From assembly GCA_025174535.1 (NCBI GenBank), contig JALBUN010000003.1, positions 372,001-436,000 on the forward strand: DNA of 64,000 nt, in the 5' to 3' direction. Numbering within the stretch: position 1 is the first letter of the stretch; every line of letters starts with the position of its first letter. Below the pieces are notes generated by a model. It did no database searches. It was given only the letters and a program-made list of their open reading frames with translations, and was not told the origin of the DNA. Made by a program: the position numbers and the translations under genes. This document shows positions 33,823 through 44,429 of the stretch, piece by piece. This DNA comes from Cantharellus purpuraceus (lineage: Eukaryota; Basidiomycota; Agaricomycetes; Cantharellales; Hydnaceae).

Positions 33823-34949
33823 ACCATTAGCATTCTCCGAAGTTAAAATTCAAGATGCTCGACTACGCCGCTGATGCAAGGGGTTCAGGCCAACCTTCAA
33901 ATTGTGAGGATGATACTATCAACAACAATCATTTTCGATCAAGATTTTGATGGAAGATTGAGTTGCCTATCTGTCAACGCATCTGGCTGAAAGTATATTT
34001 ATATTAAACCCTACCCAATCTTCCAGTCAAAAAAGTACGATTCTTAATGTGGGAAGGCCTGTGGCCTACTTTTAATGGTGCATGCTGTTGGTCCAATGAA
34101 CGGATTGGTAGTTATTCATCCATATTTTTAGGCTGACATTGATGACAGCATCTATGAAGTCTTGTGAAGAGCTGCTTAATCACTAGATCTACCGCATCCG
34201 GACCTTGCAAGATTCAGTGTGGATTCTTCACGAGTATAAAGAGAGAGTTATATGACATCGGCACTCGTTCATCTAGGAGCTCAGTCGCAACCATATGTCC
34301 ACTCACAATCTCTCGGTTAAGCCTCGCCCCTTACAGGGATTCTGATCCAATGCAAGCCAGGAAAATCAGAACCAGAGAAACTGTGGACTGATCCTATTCT
34401 GTGGGATAGGAGTAGTGTCGAAGAACGAAAAGTCCACAACGAAACCTTTCCAAGTCCAACGATTGCTTGTCATCTCAGCACGAACTGGCTCTCAATTCTG
34501 AAATAGAGTGGAATTCAACATCGCTGGGACGTCTCGTTTCGGCAACTCGACGCGCAGACTTCAGCGCACAACACTTTGCTTAGACCATTGCTGGCGAATC
34601 TTCACTCTACTGATTGGGACCGAGTACAATGTTGATGCCGACACCCCCAAATTGTTTAGCCGGGACCAAAATAGAAGAGCCTCAACTTTGGTGAGAAATG
34701 AAATAGTTGTACCATTGGAATGGGTCGATCCTCAACCATGGCAGTGGGTACGAATAGTGCGTCCATGCAGTACCATTCGCGGCGTATGTCTCAACCGCAT
34801 CCTGATCCTGTATCGCATTGCCATGGTAAGTCATCACGCGTGCTTAGATGTGAAAGTGGCCCTTCATTTGTAATATAATGAAACCAGAGCACACGCACAA
34901 GAACGCCGAGTTCGCTAAAAATCTAAGCAAGCCGACTATTAGCTCGATC
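33823..34949. other. Intergenic, no confident gene
   Basis: A 121-residue frame at 34508-34873 (plus) has no recognised motif. The rest is AT-rich with only short frames. Confidence 0.35.
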
Positions 34950-35752
34950 CTATCCAAAATCCATTCTTTTCTCATCCCATGGAATCGCTGTGACACCCAA
35001 GGCGACGTCAGACACGTTTTGATGAGGCTCCTCTCCGTTTAGGGGTGTGTGTCTCTCGCTTGTGGTCCAAATATGATCTTGGGGTCGCGATGCTAATGAG
35101 GGCATCGAAATAAGAACGGCAATCTGCAAATCTACAGGCCCTTCCAATTTGGTGGTTCCCGATTCTTGAGATGAAGGACGCACAGAAGCCTGCGGTGGAG
35201 AAGTAAGGGGCAAGCCGTCACCTTGCCCGAATCTCTGGGACAATTGAAGCAATCGCTCGGCAAAAGAATATTCATGGCGATCTGGAGATGGAGCCGGCGA
35301 TGGCGATATCGAGGCCTTCCGTAGTTCGACTGACAGCGGCTGGATTCGGTGTATCAAGCGAATTGGGGATGCGTAACATGTACCAATACTAACCATCATA
35401 TCTTCCCATTTTTCATTCCCCGGCACTACCCTAACCTCCCACAATGCAGGTTTGCCACTCCTCCGTACCCCCAGATGGGATGAATTGGACACGGATGCAC
35501 CCCTCTGCCGTCGTCGGTCCACCATGTGTCGTGAGCCAAGTCCACATACTATGAATATCTGTTTCCTCATGACGATCGGTCATATGCGTCAGAGGTTGTG
35601 GATATCACAACACTTACAGAGAATAGGGCTAAGAAACTTAACAGAAATCCAAAAAGTAATGAAGAGGTACTTGGTGCACTGTGATCAGGCTGGCTCGCCG
35701 CTGGGCTTGGGACGTCGCTCAGCATTGGGGGGGCCATCGTGAGGAGCGACAT
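34950..35752 (-). CDS. Single-pass membrane protein family, member A
   Basis: Three exons: 35618-35752, 35394-35558 and 34950-35339, giving 229 residues with all joins in phase 0. A short Ser and Pro-rich N-terminus precedes one membrane segment (LLFGFLLSFLALFS joined to IFIVCG), then a basic stop-transfer segment and a cytosolic-looking tail. The tail carries a motif series shared with the genes at 48332 and 58972: ALWEVRVV, then W-E-D-M-M directly before the last intron, P-L-S just after it, a low-complexity spacer, LQIAVLISMPSLA, and SDVALGVTAIPW near the end. Member A has an extra intron inside the membrane segment. I recognise no named domain. It borders the 36-48 kb repeat island on the left. 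Confidence 0.78.
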
Positions 35753-35859
35753 GGCCTGCTATAGAGCGGGCAACTACCATGTAAGGAAGCATTGCCTATC
35801 TACTCTAGGCGTGGGACGGGTCTGAGAAAGCACAGTTAAGATTGGACGACGTGTTAGTG

Positions 35860-36240
35860 ACAGCTTCTGCCGAACCAGGTTGGATCAAACTCCGCACTAC
35901 CAAAACAAAGCTGCGGACTTGCTGCAGGATCATGCCGGCATTCAGCTTGCAATATTGTAGCGGTAGACCCTCCGCCTAGACCGATTTCTTCCTCAGCCAA
36001 GACTGGAGCCGAAGGAAACTTTTGACGATAGTCCGATACATCTTGGACAAGTTATGAGCACAGATTTCGAGTGTTATCCAATGCAAGTACTCAAATTTCC
36101 ACATCAATCCCAAGCTCTTCACGGTGATTTACCAACTGACCAGATCAGGCTCAACTGAGAGAAAGATTACATCTTCCTGTGGGGAAGCCGAATGGATGTC
36201 CGTCTTGAGCTTGGCAACAGATAGCAGATGTCAAGGATTA
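35860..36240 (-). pseudogene. Degraded coding fragment, family not recognised
   Basis: Minus-strand protein-like stretches: KLKTDIHSASPQEDVIFLSV (about 36150-36215), QLVNHREELGIDVE (about 36100-36145), then DYRQKFPSAPVLAEEEIGLG (about 35980-36045), GGSTATILQAECRHDP and LCFGSAEFDPTWFG, ending in a stop near 35862. A one-base shift near 36143 is needed; the following break could be an intron. I cannot name the family. Confidence 0.3.
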
Positions 36241-37129
36241 TGAACAAAGTTCTCAAGAACCTCTGCCCTCTTATTCCGTCAACAACGAAAATATCCCTAG
36301 GACAACCCTATGATTCCGTGTATCAATCCAACCCTCCCGATATCGTGCTTACGAAGGTGAGTACTAGAAAGATGTGAAGCGGTGCCTTTTTCTGAAATAG
36401 TTGCTTTGACGGTAAGTCCTGAACAGACCATTTGAGTTTGTGAGAGAGAAGTGTTCGATCTGTCATGACGGCCGCATCCCTTCATCAATTATAAGATGGT
36501 GAGACACGTGTGTTACGTTTAGAGGAAAGACTCCTTCCTGTGAAGCCTCCGTTTTTCTGACAAGGCTACCGACTCTGCTCGGTTGATGCATGCCTGTACT
36601 CTAATCTCCTTACTTAGAACCTGTTACGTGCCAAACGTCGCGACCTGAGGACAGACTTCATGCGCGCGAGTGAAGTGTCAAGGTCATAACCTTGACACGA
36701 GACTTCAAACCTATTGGCAAAAATCCAAAGTCTTCGCATATGGTCACGTCGACCACTGGATTAAGGCTGCAGCCATTCAAGTACAATTCACAACAGGGCA
36801 CGTACTCGTCATATTCACTCCATCTGTGCTTTCCGCACAACGTAGCCTCCATGACACTCGCCTAGGCAACTGCCCCGATCCTCTACCTTGCCACAGAACA
36901 TTAGAATACTCCAAATCCAATGTGCAACGCTATAGCTCTGTTAGGTACAACCGTCGCAGACAGTGAGACAGGGTTTACCACCATATTTTCCTTGGGAAGC
37001 TCTTGTCCATTGGGGGAGCGATGTTGCTGAGTTTGCTGACGACGATCTTGTTCAAATGTCGGCTGTTTCCCATCTAGTTGTGACATCGTGTCCCATGTTA
37101 ACAGCCTGCATGACACGTCTGGTGGGAGG
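36241..37129. other. Intergenic, no gene seen
   Basis: Short open frames only. The right edge enters the repeat island. Confidence 0.35.
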
Positions 37130-37144
37130 GAAATAATAGGTGAT

Positions 37145-37910
37145 ATGTCTGATGATAACACAAATGGGCTGTGCTCACAATATCTAAGGCTCAAATGTCA
37201 CATGGAGTACCCCGAGGAGAAAGGAAAAAATTGGCGTTCCGCGGCAGAAAGATCTGCATCTCCAAGTGCCGAGCACTCTTCACAGACAGGTGATCATTTA
37301 CCCGAACGGTCTACAGTCAGCATTCGGATGAAGCCGCGCAGCTTTGCCACCTTCTGGGAAGAAGTGATAGACATCCGGCGCGCATGCGATGCATAATGTC
37401 CCTCCGGGAAAAACACGCTTCGCAGCACTAGCATCTGAATAGCCAAAGATTGCGTTTCCGAGTGCCAAGAACTCGTCCTAAAAGCAGTCAATGTCCCCTA
37501 GTTGATAGGAAGACTCACCGGTGACGGTTCGCCTAAATATTGTTGAACAATCAATCATAACAAAGTCTCATGGCACTGTAGACAAAATTCACAACGCGAA
37601 ATGTCGCCTTCCGAGAGCGATGGGAGAAGAAAACATTTTGCGTCTCGTGGCACCTGAGTGTTCATGATGATTTGTTTGAAACGGAGGTTTCTTGATATGG
37701 TGAAGAAAAGCTCACCTATAGATGTCCAATGCGGAGACACGAACTTGGCTGTCATATGCAGGGTCCAACGAGAATAAATAGGCAATGAACAAAATGGAGA
37801 GAATGGATGATGAGGCGCCTATAATCGTCGTGATACGGATAGTGTTTCATGTTTAGATGATGAGTCGATGACAGAGAACGGCAGAATTATATAGGACGCA
37901 CCAAACTCTT
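37145..37910. repeat. Left flank of composite locus, copy A (R1)
   Basis: Aligns with 42500-43125 (R3) and in part with 40857-41240 (R2). Shared blocks in order are CTGTGCTCACAA, GGAAAAAATTGGCG, CCGCGG, GAGCACTCTTCA, CGAACGGTCTACAGTCAGC, CGCAGCTTTG, GAAGTGA, GCATCTGAATA and, further right, a GTGAGCTTTTCTTCA donor-like site on the minus strand. Confidence 0.7.
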
Positions 37911-38399
37911 GACAACACGGCCACAAGAGTGTATGACAGAGATAGACGGTCACACAGATATTCGGAGGGACGCAGACACAGAGACACGAAAGAGGCGAGC
38001 GACAAAAGGGAGGAAGAAAGGAAGAGAGAGAGAAAGCGAGATGGGAGACAGGATGGGAGACAACCAGCTAGAGACACGACAGCCAGCCAGGTAGAGAAAT
38101 GGCAGCCAATCAGCTAAGAACACGACAGACCGCCAGCCAACTCGACACAGGACAGTCAGCTGGAAAGAGAGACACGAGACAAGCAGCCAACCACACGGAT
38201 CAAGAAACAACCAGCAAGCCAAAGAGAGGCAATAGCCAGCCAGTGGGAGAGACACAAGAGAAATGACAGACAGGATGGGAGAGAGACGACGAAATGGGAG
38301 AGATGAAAGGCAGAATGTGAAGGATAATAGGATGTGAGGGAGACGAAGGGATGGAGGGGAAATGAGAGACAGCATGGGAGTCACAATAAAGAGGATGGG

Positions 38400-38720
38400 A
38401 GGCAGAAAGAATGCGAGGAAGTTGGTCACGATGTGAGAGATGACGGAAATGACGCAAGAGATGACAAACAGGATGCGAGGGTCGATAGACATGATGCAAG
38501 AGACGACAAACAGGAGGATGCGAGGGACAATGGACACGGTGCAAGGGACGACAGACATGGTGCGAGGGACGACGGACGCGATGCGAGAGACGATGGACAG
38601 GATGTGAGGGACGATGTAGATGATGCGAGGGACGATGTAGATGATGCGAGGGACGATGTAGATGATGCGAGGGGCAATGGAGATGATGCGAGAGGCGACA
38701 GACAGGGTGAGAGAGAGGAT
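38400..38720. repeat. 21-bp minisatellite (GATGATGCGAGGGACGATGTA)-like
   Basis: Tandem and degenerate 21-base units, most regular at about 38610-38680, where three or four near-identical units occur. The unit has no stop in several frames, so three minus-strand frames and one plus-strand frame stay open across it. Confidence 0.8.
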
Positions 38721-38936
38721 AAACATGAAAAGAGAGATGATGGGCAGGATATAAGACGACAAACAGAATATGAGATACGACAGGTAGGAAGAGAGACAAG
38801 AGGATGTTGAAGACATGAAGAGAGACAACAGAAGTGCAAGAGAGGACTGCAAGCAGTAGTGGGGATGGCAGACGGCGGCGGGAGAAAACGAGAAAGAGAT
38901 GTTTTGGATATAGATATGGATGTGGATGTGGATGAG

Positions 38937-39325
38937 CTCTTAAATCTCATGTTCAAAGCCAGCCCCAGTGCCACTCGCTTGCGGCTGAAACTGAGACGGC
39001 AAAAAAGTTTCACGGGAACCAATTGAATGGATTCTCGGGTCCTCCGCACTAGATAACGACCGCTGATGTGGCAAGATTAAGCTAGCTGGGAGTACCCATG
39101 GTTGCTGATTTGAAAAGACGAGGGGGATAATCGAGGCAAGAAGTGGCTTGAAATCTTGGGAGCTCTTGCGTGCATGGCAAAGTGTTGAACGATGATGTAG
39201 AGGATGTAGGGACATGGAACACAAAGTTTTGAAGGGAGTAAGAGGGTCCAACCATGGTTCATGTTGTCGAAGACAAAGGAGATAGTATTCACCAGCCCTG
39301 ACTGCCTTATGTAATATAATCCTAG
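38937..39325. repeat. Right flank of composite locus, copy A (S1)
   Basis: Aligns with 45748-46135 (S2). Shared blocks are GAGCTCTTA or close (TATA-like on the minus strand), GTTCAAAG-CAGCC, GTGCCACTC, CGCTGATG, AGATTAAGCTAGCTGGG, GAGCTCTT-CGTGCATGG and AGGGACATGG. Confidence 0.7.
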
Positions 39326-39499
39326 GCAACATCCAATCAGCCTAAGGAATGAAGAACACTGGTATGATCTGTGCTCCCAGCAAGCCTTTGTAACCAAATT
39401 AGCAATTTATAAATTCCGTCAATTGTTCCAGAATGAAACATTTGCATAATGGGTTATTTTGGATGGGTTGCACACTGACGCTACCGCATTCCAGGATTA

Positions 39500-39890
39500 A
39501 CATCTTGTCGTGGCTGTATATTGCATGAGGAGAAAGAACACACATTGCACTACGACGTGATCGGACGTAAGTTTAGCTTGGTGGTGAAGAGGACTTTTTA
39601 TTCAAAGATGTGCCCTCGCAGATCAGCCAAGCCTCGCCACTTGATCGCGTAGTGGCCTTAAAAAATATCTTGACAACTTGCCGTGCAGGCTACATCCCGT
39701 CTCGTGTCAACTGGATGATGCCATCCTCAGGCGTCGATTGCCTTCATCGTCCCATTGTTTGCTTCCGACTTGCGGTATCCATGTGAGGTACACGATATGC
39801 TCATACCTCAGCAGGACAAATATTGTACCCTATTAGCCTTGAAGATCGAGATCAATGGTCAGAGATGGACGCGTTGAGAAGCCAACATGC
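39500..39890 (+). pseudogene. Fragment of a DNA polymerase gamma gene
   Basis: The plus strand encodes a decayed copy of about residues 1074-1205 of the MIP1 protein at 811-4941. Matching pieces in order: WLYIA-stop-GERTH against QLYATTKGKNTH, KFSLGGEEDFLFK against KFWFGGTESFVFN, GYIPSRVNWMMPSSGVDCLH against DYLPSRINWVVQSSGVDYLH, then VHDMLIPQQDKYCTLLALKI against VHDELRYLVKEEDKYRAALA. At least one in-frame stop and one or more frameshifts break it, and the rest of the gene is absent. It is far from identical to MIP1, so it is an old copy or comes from a diverged homologue. Confidence 0.82.
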
Positions 39891-40856
39891 CATGCGCCAT
39901 GTGTCACACTCATTTTTCCATATCATTAGGAATGAGCCTGGACGGTTAAGCGTGCATATGAAATTGATTGGCAGCTCTATAACAATAGTAACCCCATGGA
40001 ATAAGATGGTGTGTAGTCTTGCATGAAGTAGGTTGATAATCTAGGTCGTACTCGTACCAAGCCATCTGGTACATCACACCAAGAACGGGGACTGCTTGAA
40101 AGTGTAAGGTACATGCTAGCTCAAAGAAACCGAGTTCTGGTTATATACACATGTCTTTCAATACCACGTTAGTTCTTTTCTATTATCTGCTTGGAATTTT
40201 CTCTTTGAATCGCGCCCCATCATTGCTGTGCACTGGAGCGATGGCACATATTCGACGCTTTGGAAAAATGATACGTACAAGTTCGGTCATTCTCAGAATG
40301 ACTCACCCCATATGTCTGAGATGACTCCATCACAAGGTAGCTTCATCTGTCCAACCGCTATGAGCTTTCTGTGATTATGTCACATCAGTTTGGTTTGCAC
40401 CCGTTTGGAAATCTCAATGAGGAACGTACTGTTGGAATATGAGACGAAATCTACATATGATTACAGTCACATTAGAGACACATCGCTACGTGTGATGTCC
40501 GTTCACGTAGCGTTTCAGGTGTTGCCGGGCTATACGTACTTAAAATCTCCACCACCGCAGACATATATAACTCGTCTGCGGTTGCCCGTTCTTCCCCAGC
40601 CGTATTCACAATATATGGACTGAGGTGAGGAGCTCTGAGGCCATTTTACGCTCTGAAAATTTACTTACAATTCCTATCATGTAGCATGTATTATTCAGAT
40701 TACAATACGTACGAGAGTCATGCTGAAGAATACTTCCTCACCACTTCCAATTGCACAGACCTATCGAGGGTTTATCGAACCTGGTGTGAATTAAAACAAT
40801 ATCTGTTATCGCAGTATCCCGTTCCCATGTATGACACGCCTGATAGGAAAGAATGA
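39891..40856. other. Repeat island, unassigned
   Basis: AT-rich with no coherent frame. Isolated short stretches resemble parts of the neighbouring repeats. Confidence 0.35.
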
Positions 40857-41240
40857 GCGATGTGTATGTTGATAACACAGATAGACTTTCTGCTCACAAT
40901 TGAAACTTTAATGCGACAGGATAAGGGAAAGGAAAATTTGGCGTCCCGCGGCGATAGCTCTGCGTCTCCAAGTGCAGAGCACTCTTCATTGACTGGTGGT
41001 CATTGCCCAAACGATCTACAGTCGGCTTCGAGACGAAGCTACGCAGCTTTGTCATGACATATACCCAACGCGAATGCGATTACCCTCAGACTCATGCTGA
41101 GGCCACCAATGCAACGTATATTGTCACGAAGAAGGGAGGGTTTAGGAAAAGATTCACTCCATGACACAAACGTCTGAACACAGCTCAAAACTGCATCTCC
41201 CAGTGCCATTGCTCTTCATAGACGAGCAAAACATCCCGGA
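40857..41240. repeat. Partial third copy of the left flank (R2)
   Basis: Matches R1 and R3 through AGACTTTCTGCTCACAA, GGAAAATTTGGCG, CCGCGG, GAGCACTCTTCA, CGATCTACAGTCGGC and AGCTACGCAGCTTTGTCA, then fades. No satellite core follows. A further short match links 41455-41545 to 39340-39445 (GCAGGCCTTTGT, GTTCCAGAATGAAAC). Confidence 0.65.
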
Positions 41241-42499
41241 GCTACCTGAAAGTCTTGCCATACATCTGAACGAAAACAAATATCAATCAAACACGACAGG
41301 AAAAAGTGATTAAAGACGCACAACATTTAGAACGTGATCATAGAGATTGCCATCCCCCCACCCCGTGAGTTCTCAGCATGAGGCATCATAGTACTGCCGC
41401 CGCCGTCAGTGAGTCGAATAAAAACTTGCTAGCTCTCCTTAAATGAAAGGAATGAAGAAAGCCAGTTGACATCTACACTCCCGGCAGGCCTTTGTCACAG
41501 ATCAAGCCAGGTTCTCATTTGATCCGGTTCCAGAATGAAACGTGTGATGGAAATATTGCCGAAGATATGCTACCGATTAGTTGGCTCAACGTCTCACCGA
41601 GCTCTGGCTGTATGCTTCGGGAAGCGCAAAATATATACGTCTGGTTTGGCGTACTGACTAGTGCAAGGGCTTTCGAAGCTTTTTGCGTGGCAGCCAGACT
41701 TGCTGATCCCAAATCTATCGCAGCGCAGCTCTGCTCCTGCCTTATGGCACATATTCTACCTGAGGCTTAACTTAGCCAAGGCAGTTCTCATGCTTGTGAC
41801 GTTTTCCCCTGCGATTTACTAAGGCCAGAATCTTACGCCAGGAAGCTCATTCTAATCGGTGACGTAAGTTGCAAATTTGCCATTGTATCTCTCAAGACAG
41901 TGAAGAACCCGCTCTCTCCGATCAGCCCATGCATGTCTCGGCACCTGGACATTTAACGACTTTTGAATTATGCCAAGCTCTCCTCCCTCTTGATGGATTC
42001 AGTCTTGCTCAGTTTTTTTCCCACATCGAGTCAGACATTCACGATACAATTGAATGGCGATCTCATACCCGATGTGACCTCCAAATAGCCTTCAACACCA
42101 TGTGTCACTTAGTGTTCGCTGTCGGCGGTGCTGTTCTTTAATTAATTGCGTTATGTGATTGCGATGCACTGGAATGAATGGCAAATGATCGAAGTTTATT
42201 CAATAAAAATAACATGCGGAGGTTTTATTGCTCTGAAAAATAATTCATCCCCATGCGCTAAGGTAACTCCTTCACACTATAGACCCCTCCCGCTCGAGCT
42301 GCCATAATTATGTTGTTACTATTGTACATCTCGTTGACTCCGGTTGGGCCCATCTAGGAAATGCCAAGAAAAGTAGTACCAGGGACATACCAAAGAATAT
42401 AACACTCACCACTGATAGTCTATTGAGGGTTGGTCAAAATGGCGCAAATTGGGACGACAGTTGGAACATTATCGCAGAATGCATCTGCCAGGGAAGAAA
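41241..42499. other. Repeat island, unassigned open frames
   Basis: Frames at 41492-41770 (92 residues) and 41869-42141 (90 residues), both plus, have fairly protein-like composition but no recognised family and no clear splice join. They may be pieces of a captured gene. Confidence 0.3.
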
Positions 42500-43125
42500 G
42501 AATCAGCATTGCGTATGGAAATAGACTTTGTGCTCACAAATGGAACAACTGAGGCTCTAATGCGACGTTAAGTGCCCCGAAGGGAGAGGAAAAAATTGGC
42601 GCTCCGCGGTAGAAAGATCTCTATCTCTGAGTGTCGAGCACTCTTCATTGACAGATGATCAATCGGTCATGACCAATTACCCGAACAGTCTACGGTCAGC
42701 TTCGCAATGAAGCTACGCAGCTTTGTCAACTTCTGCGGAGAAGTGACATGCACCGGATGTCAGTGCAATGTGCTCCACGGCACGAGCATCTGGATACAGA
42801 GCTCCGAACTGCATCTCTGAGTGTAAATTACTCTTAAACGCGGAATGTTCACTAGGAAAGGTGGGACATGGTATCAGTAGAAAGACAGTCGCTCAAGCTT
42901 GAGGCTAAACAGTCAGTCAGAAAAAGGTCCACAACAACACTATAAAACTCACCACGCGGAACACAATATCGCTGGGCGAAGACAATCACACCTACAACAC
43001 CTGAGAGAGTACGGTAAATTGCCCAGAAGGAGATATGGCAGTTGAAGAACTCACCTCAAAGTATCCAAGGACGAGACACGGTCTTGAACACGCACTTATT
43101 CACCCCTTACGGATTCATGGTTGAA
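42500..43125. repeat. Left flank of composite locus, copy B (R3)
   Basis: Aligns with R1 (37145-37910) over about 600 bases, including GGAAAAAATTGGCGCTCCGC, GAGCACTCTTCATTGACAG, CGAACAGTCTACGGTCAGC and the minus-strand GTGAGTTCTTCAA donor-like site near 43050. Confidence 0.7.
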
Positions 43126-44220
43126 TGCCAAAAAGATGATTCAGTAGAAGGTAGAAGTAGGCAGGACGCACCATACTGTTGATAATTTGGAGATGAGGGA
43201 TCGACGATGACACACTTGACATATACACACTTATGTGACTTTATGTGAGGCGAAATGTTCTTGCACTTTTCTGCGACGGTTTTGATGATATGGTTGCAAG
43301 CTAAGAGATGATTCAGTAAAAGACAGAAGAAGTATACAGGACGCACCATACTCTTGATAAGTTGAGATGAGGAATCGACGATCACACACTTCACACATAC
43401 AGACTTACGTCACTTTAAGGGGGGCGAAATGTTCTTCACTTTGTTGCGACGGTCTTGATGGTATGGTTGCATGCTAAAAAGATGATTCAGTAAAAGATAG
43501 AAGAAGTATACAAGACGCACCTTAATCTTCTTGATGACACCGAGGTGAGGAGTCGACGATCACACATTTCACACACACAGTTATGTGACTTGAAGGGGGC
43601 GAAATGTTCTTGCACTTTGCTGCGACGGTCTTGACCATATGGTTGCATGCTGATGACACCGAGGTGAGGGGTCGACGATCACACATTTCACAGACACAAT
43701 GTGACTTGAAGGGGGAGAAATGTTCTTGCACTTTGCTGCGACGGTCTTGACCATATGGTTGCATGCTAAAAATGATTGAGTAGAGGGTAGACGAAGAAGT
43801 ATACATGACGCACCATAGTCTTTGATAACATGGAGATGAGGGGTCGGCGGTCACACATTTCACACACACAGTTATGTGACTTGAAGGGGGCGAAATGTTC
43901 TTTGCACTTTGCTGCGACGGTCTTGATGATAGTTGCATACTAAAAAGATGATTCAGTAGAAGGTAGAAGAAGAAGTATACAAGACGCACCTTAATCTTCT
44001 TGATGACACCGAGGTGAGGGGTCGACGATCACCCATTTCACACACACAGTTGGCTTGAAGGGGGCGAAATGTTCTTGCACTTTGCTGCGACGGTCTTGAT
44101 GAGGGTTGCATGCTAAAAAGATGATTCAATAGAAGGTAGAAGAAGAAGCATACAAGACACACCATAATCTTCTTGATGACACCGAGGTGAGGGGTCGACG
44201 ATCACACAATTCACACAAAC
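43126..44220. repeat. About 175-bp satellite array, six to seven units
   Basis: Units start at AAGATGATTCAGTAGAAGG near 43134, 43306, 43479, 43769, 43944 and 44116; one more at about 43651 lacks this part. On the minus strand most units read as a segment of about 127-129 bases bounded by CTTTTTAG or CTCTTAG before it and GTGCGTC after it, with about 47 bases between segments. In the unit that lacks the intron-like part (43651-43768) the two segments are joined directly. Different units are open in different frames, one of them Cys-rich (KCKNIS, VKCVIVDPSS). Confidence 0.8.
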
Positions 44221-44396
44221 ATGGGACATGGAGGGGAGAGATGGATGGGGGGAGGGAGAGATGGAGGGAGGGGAGAAAGGAGGGGAGAGATGGATGGGGG
44301 GAGGGAGAGATGGAGGGAGGGAAGAAAGGAAGGGAGGGATGTAGAGAAGAAAGGGAGGGGAGAAAGGGGCGGGGAATGGAAAAAAAAAAAAAAGAA
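44221..44396. repeat. Polypurine tract
   Basis: About 175 bases of nearly pure A/G on the plus strand, with a loose 50-base period (GGGAGAGATGGATGGGGGGA) and a closing A-run. Such mirror-like tracts can form triplex DNA. It separates the two satellite arrays of copy B. Confidence 0.75.
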
Positions 44397-44429
44397 ATAA
44401 CTAACTATATAACTATAGCATAGCGGAAA

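Larger units (their letters stand above)
37130..38945 (-). other. Putative transcription unit A of the composite locus
   Basis: On the minus strand a TATA-like ATTTAAGAG (38937-38945) is followed by a pyrimidine-rich leader and an ATG at 38816. From there a frame stays open to 37950. It is very rich in Leu, Ile, Ser and Pro and largely made of a 21-base minisatellite, so the openness may be a by-product of a stop-free unit. At its left end a GTGCGTCCT donor-like site near 37896 matches the donor-like site of the satellite in unit B. Left (37.1-37.9 kb) and right (38.9-39.3 kb) flanks are repeated around unit B. Whether it encodes protein or a spliced non-coding RNA is unknown. Confidence 0.35.

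Noticed and set aside
38334..38810. 158-residue Asp/Arg-rich protein, plus strand
   Set aside because: Low-complexity translation of the 21-bp minisatellite; other frames are equally open.
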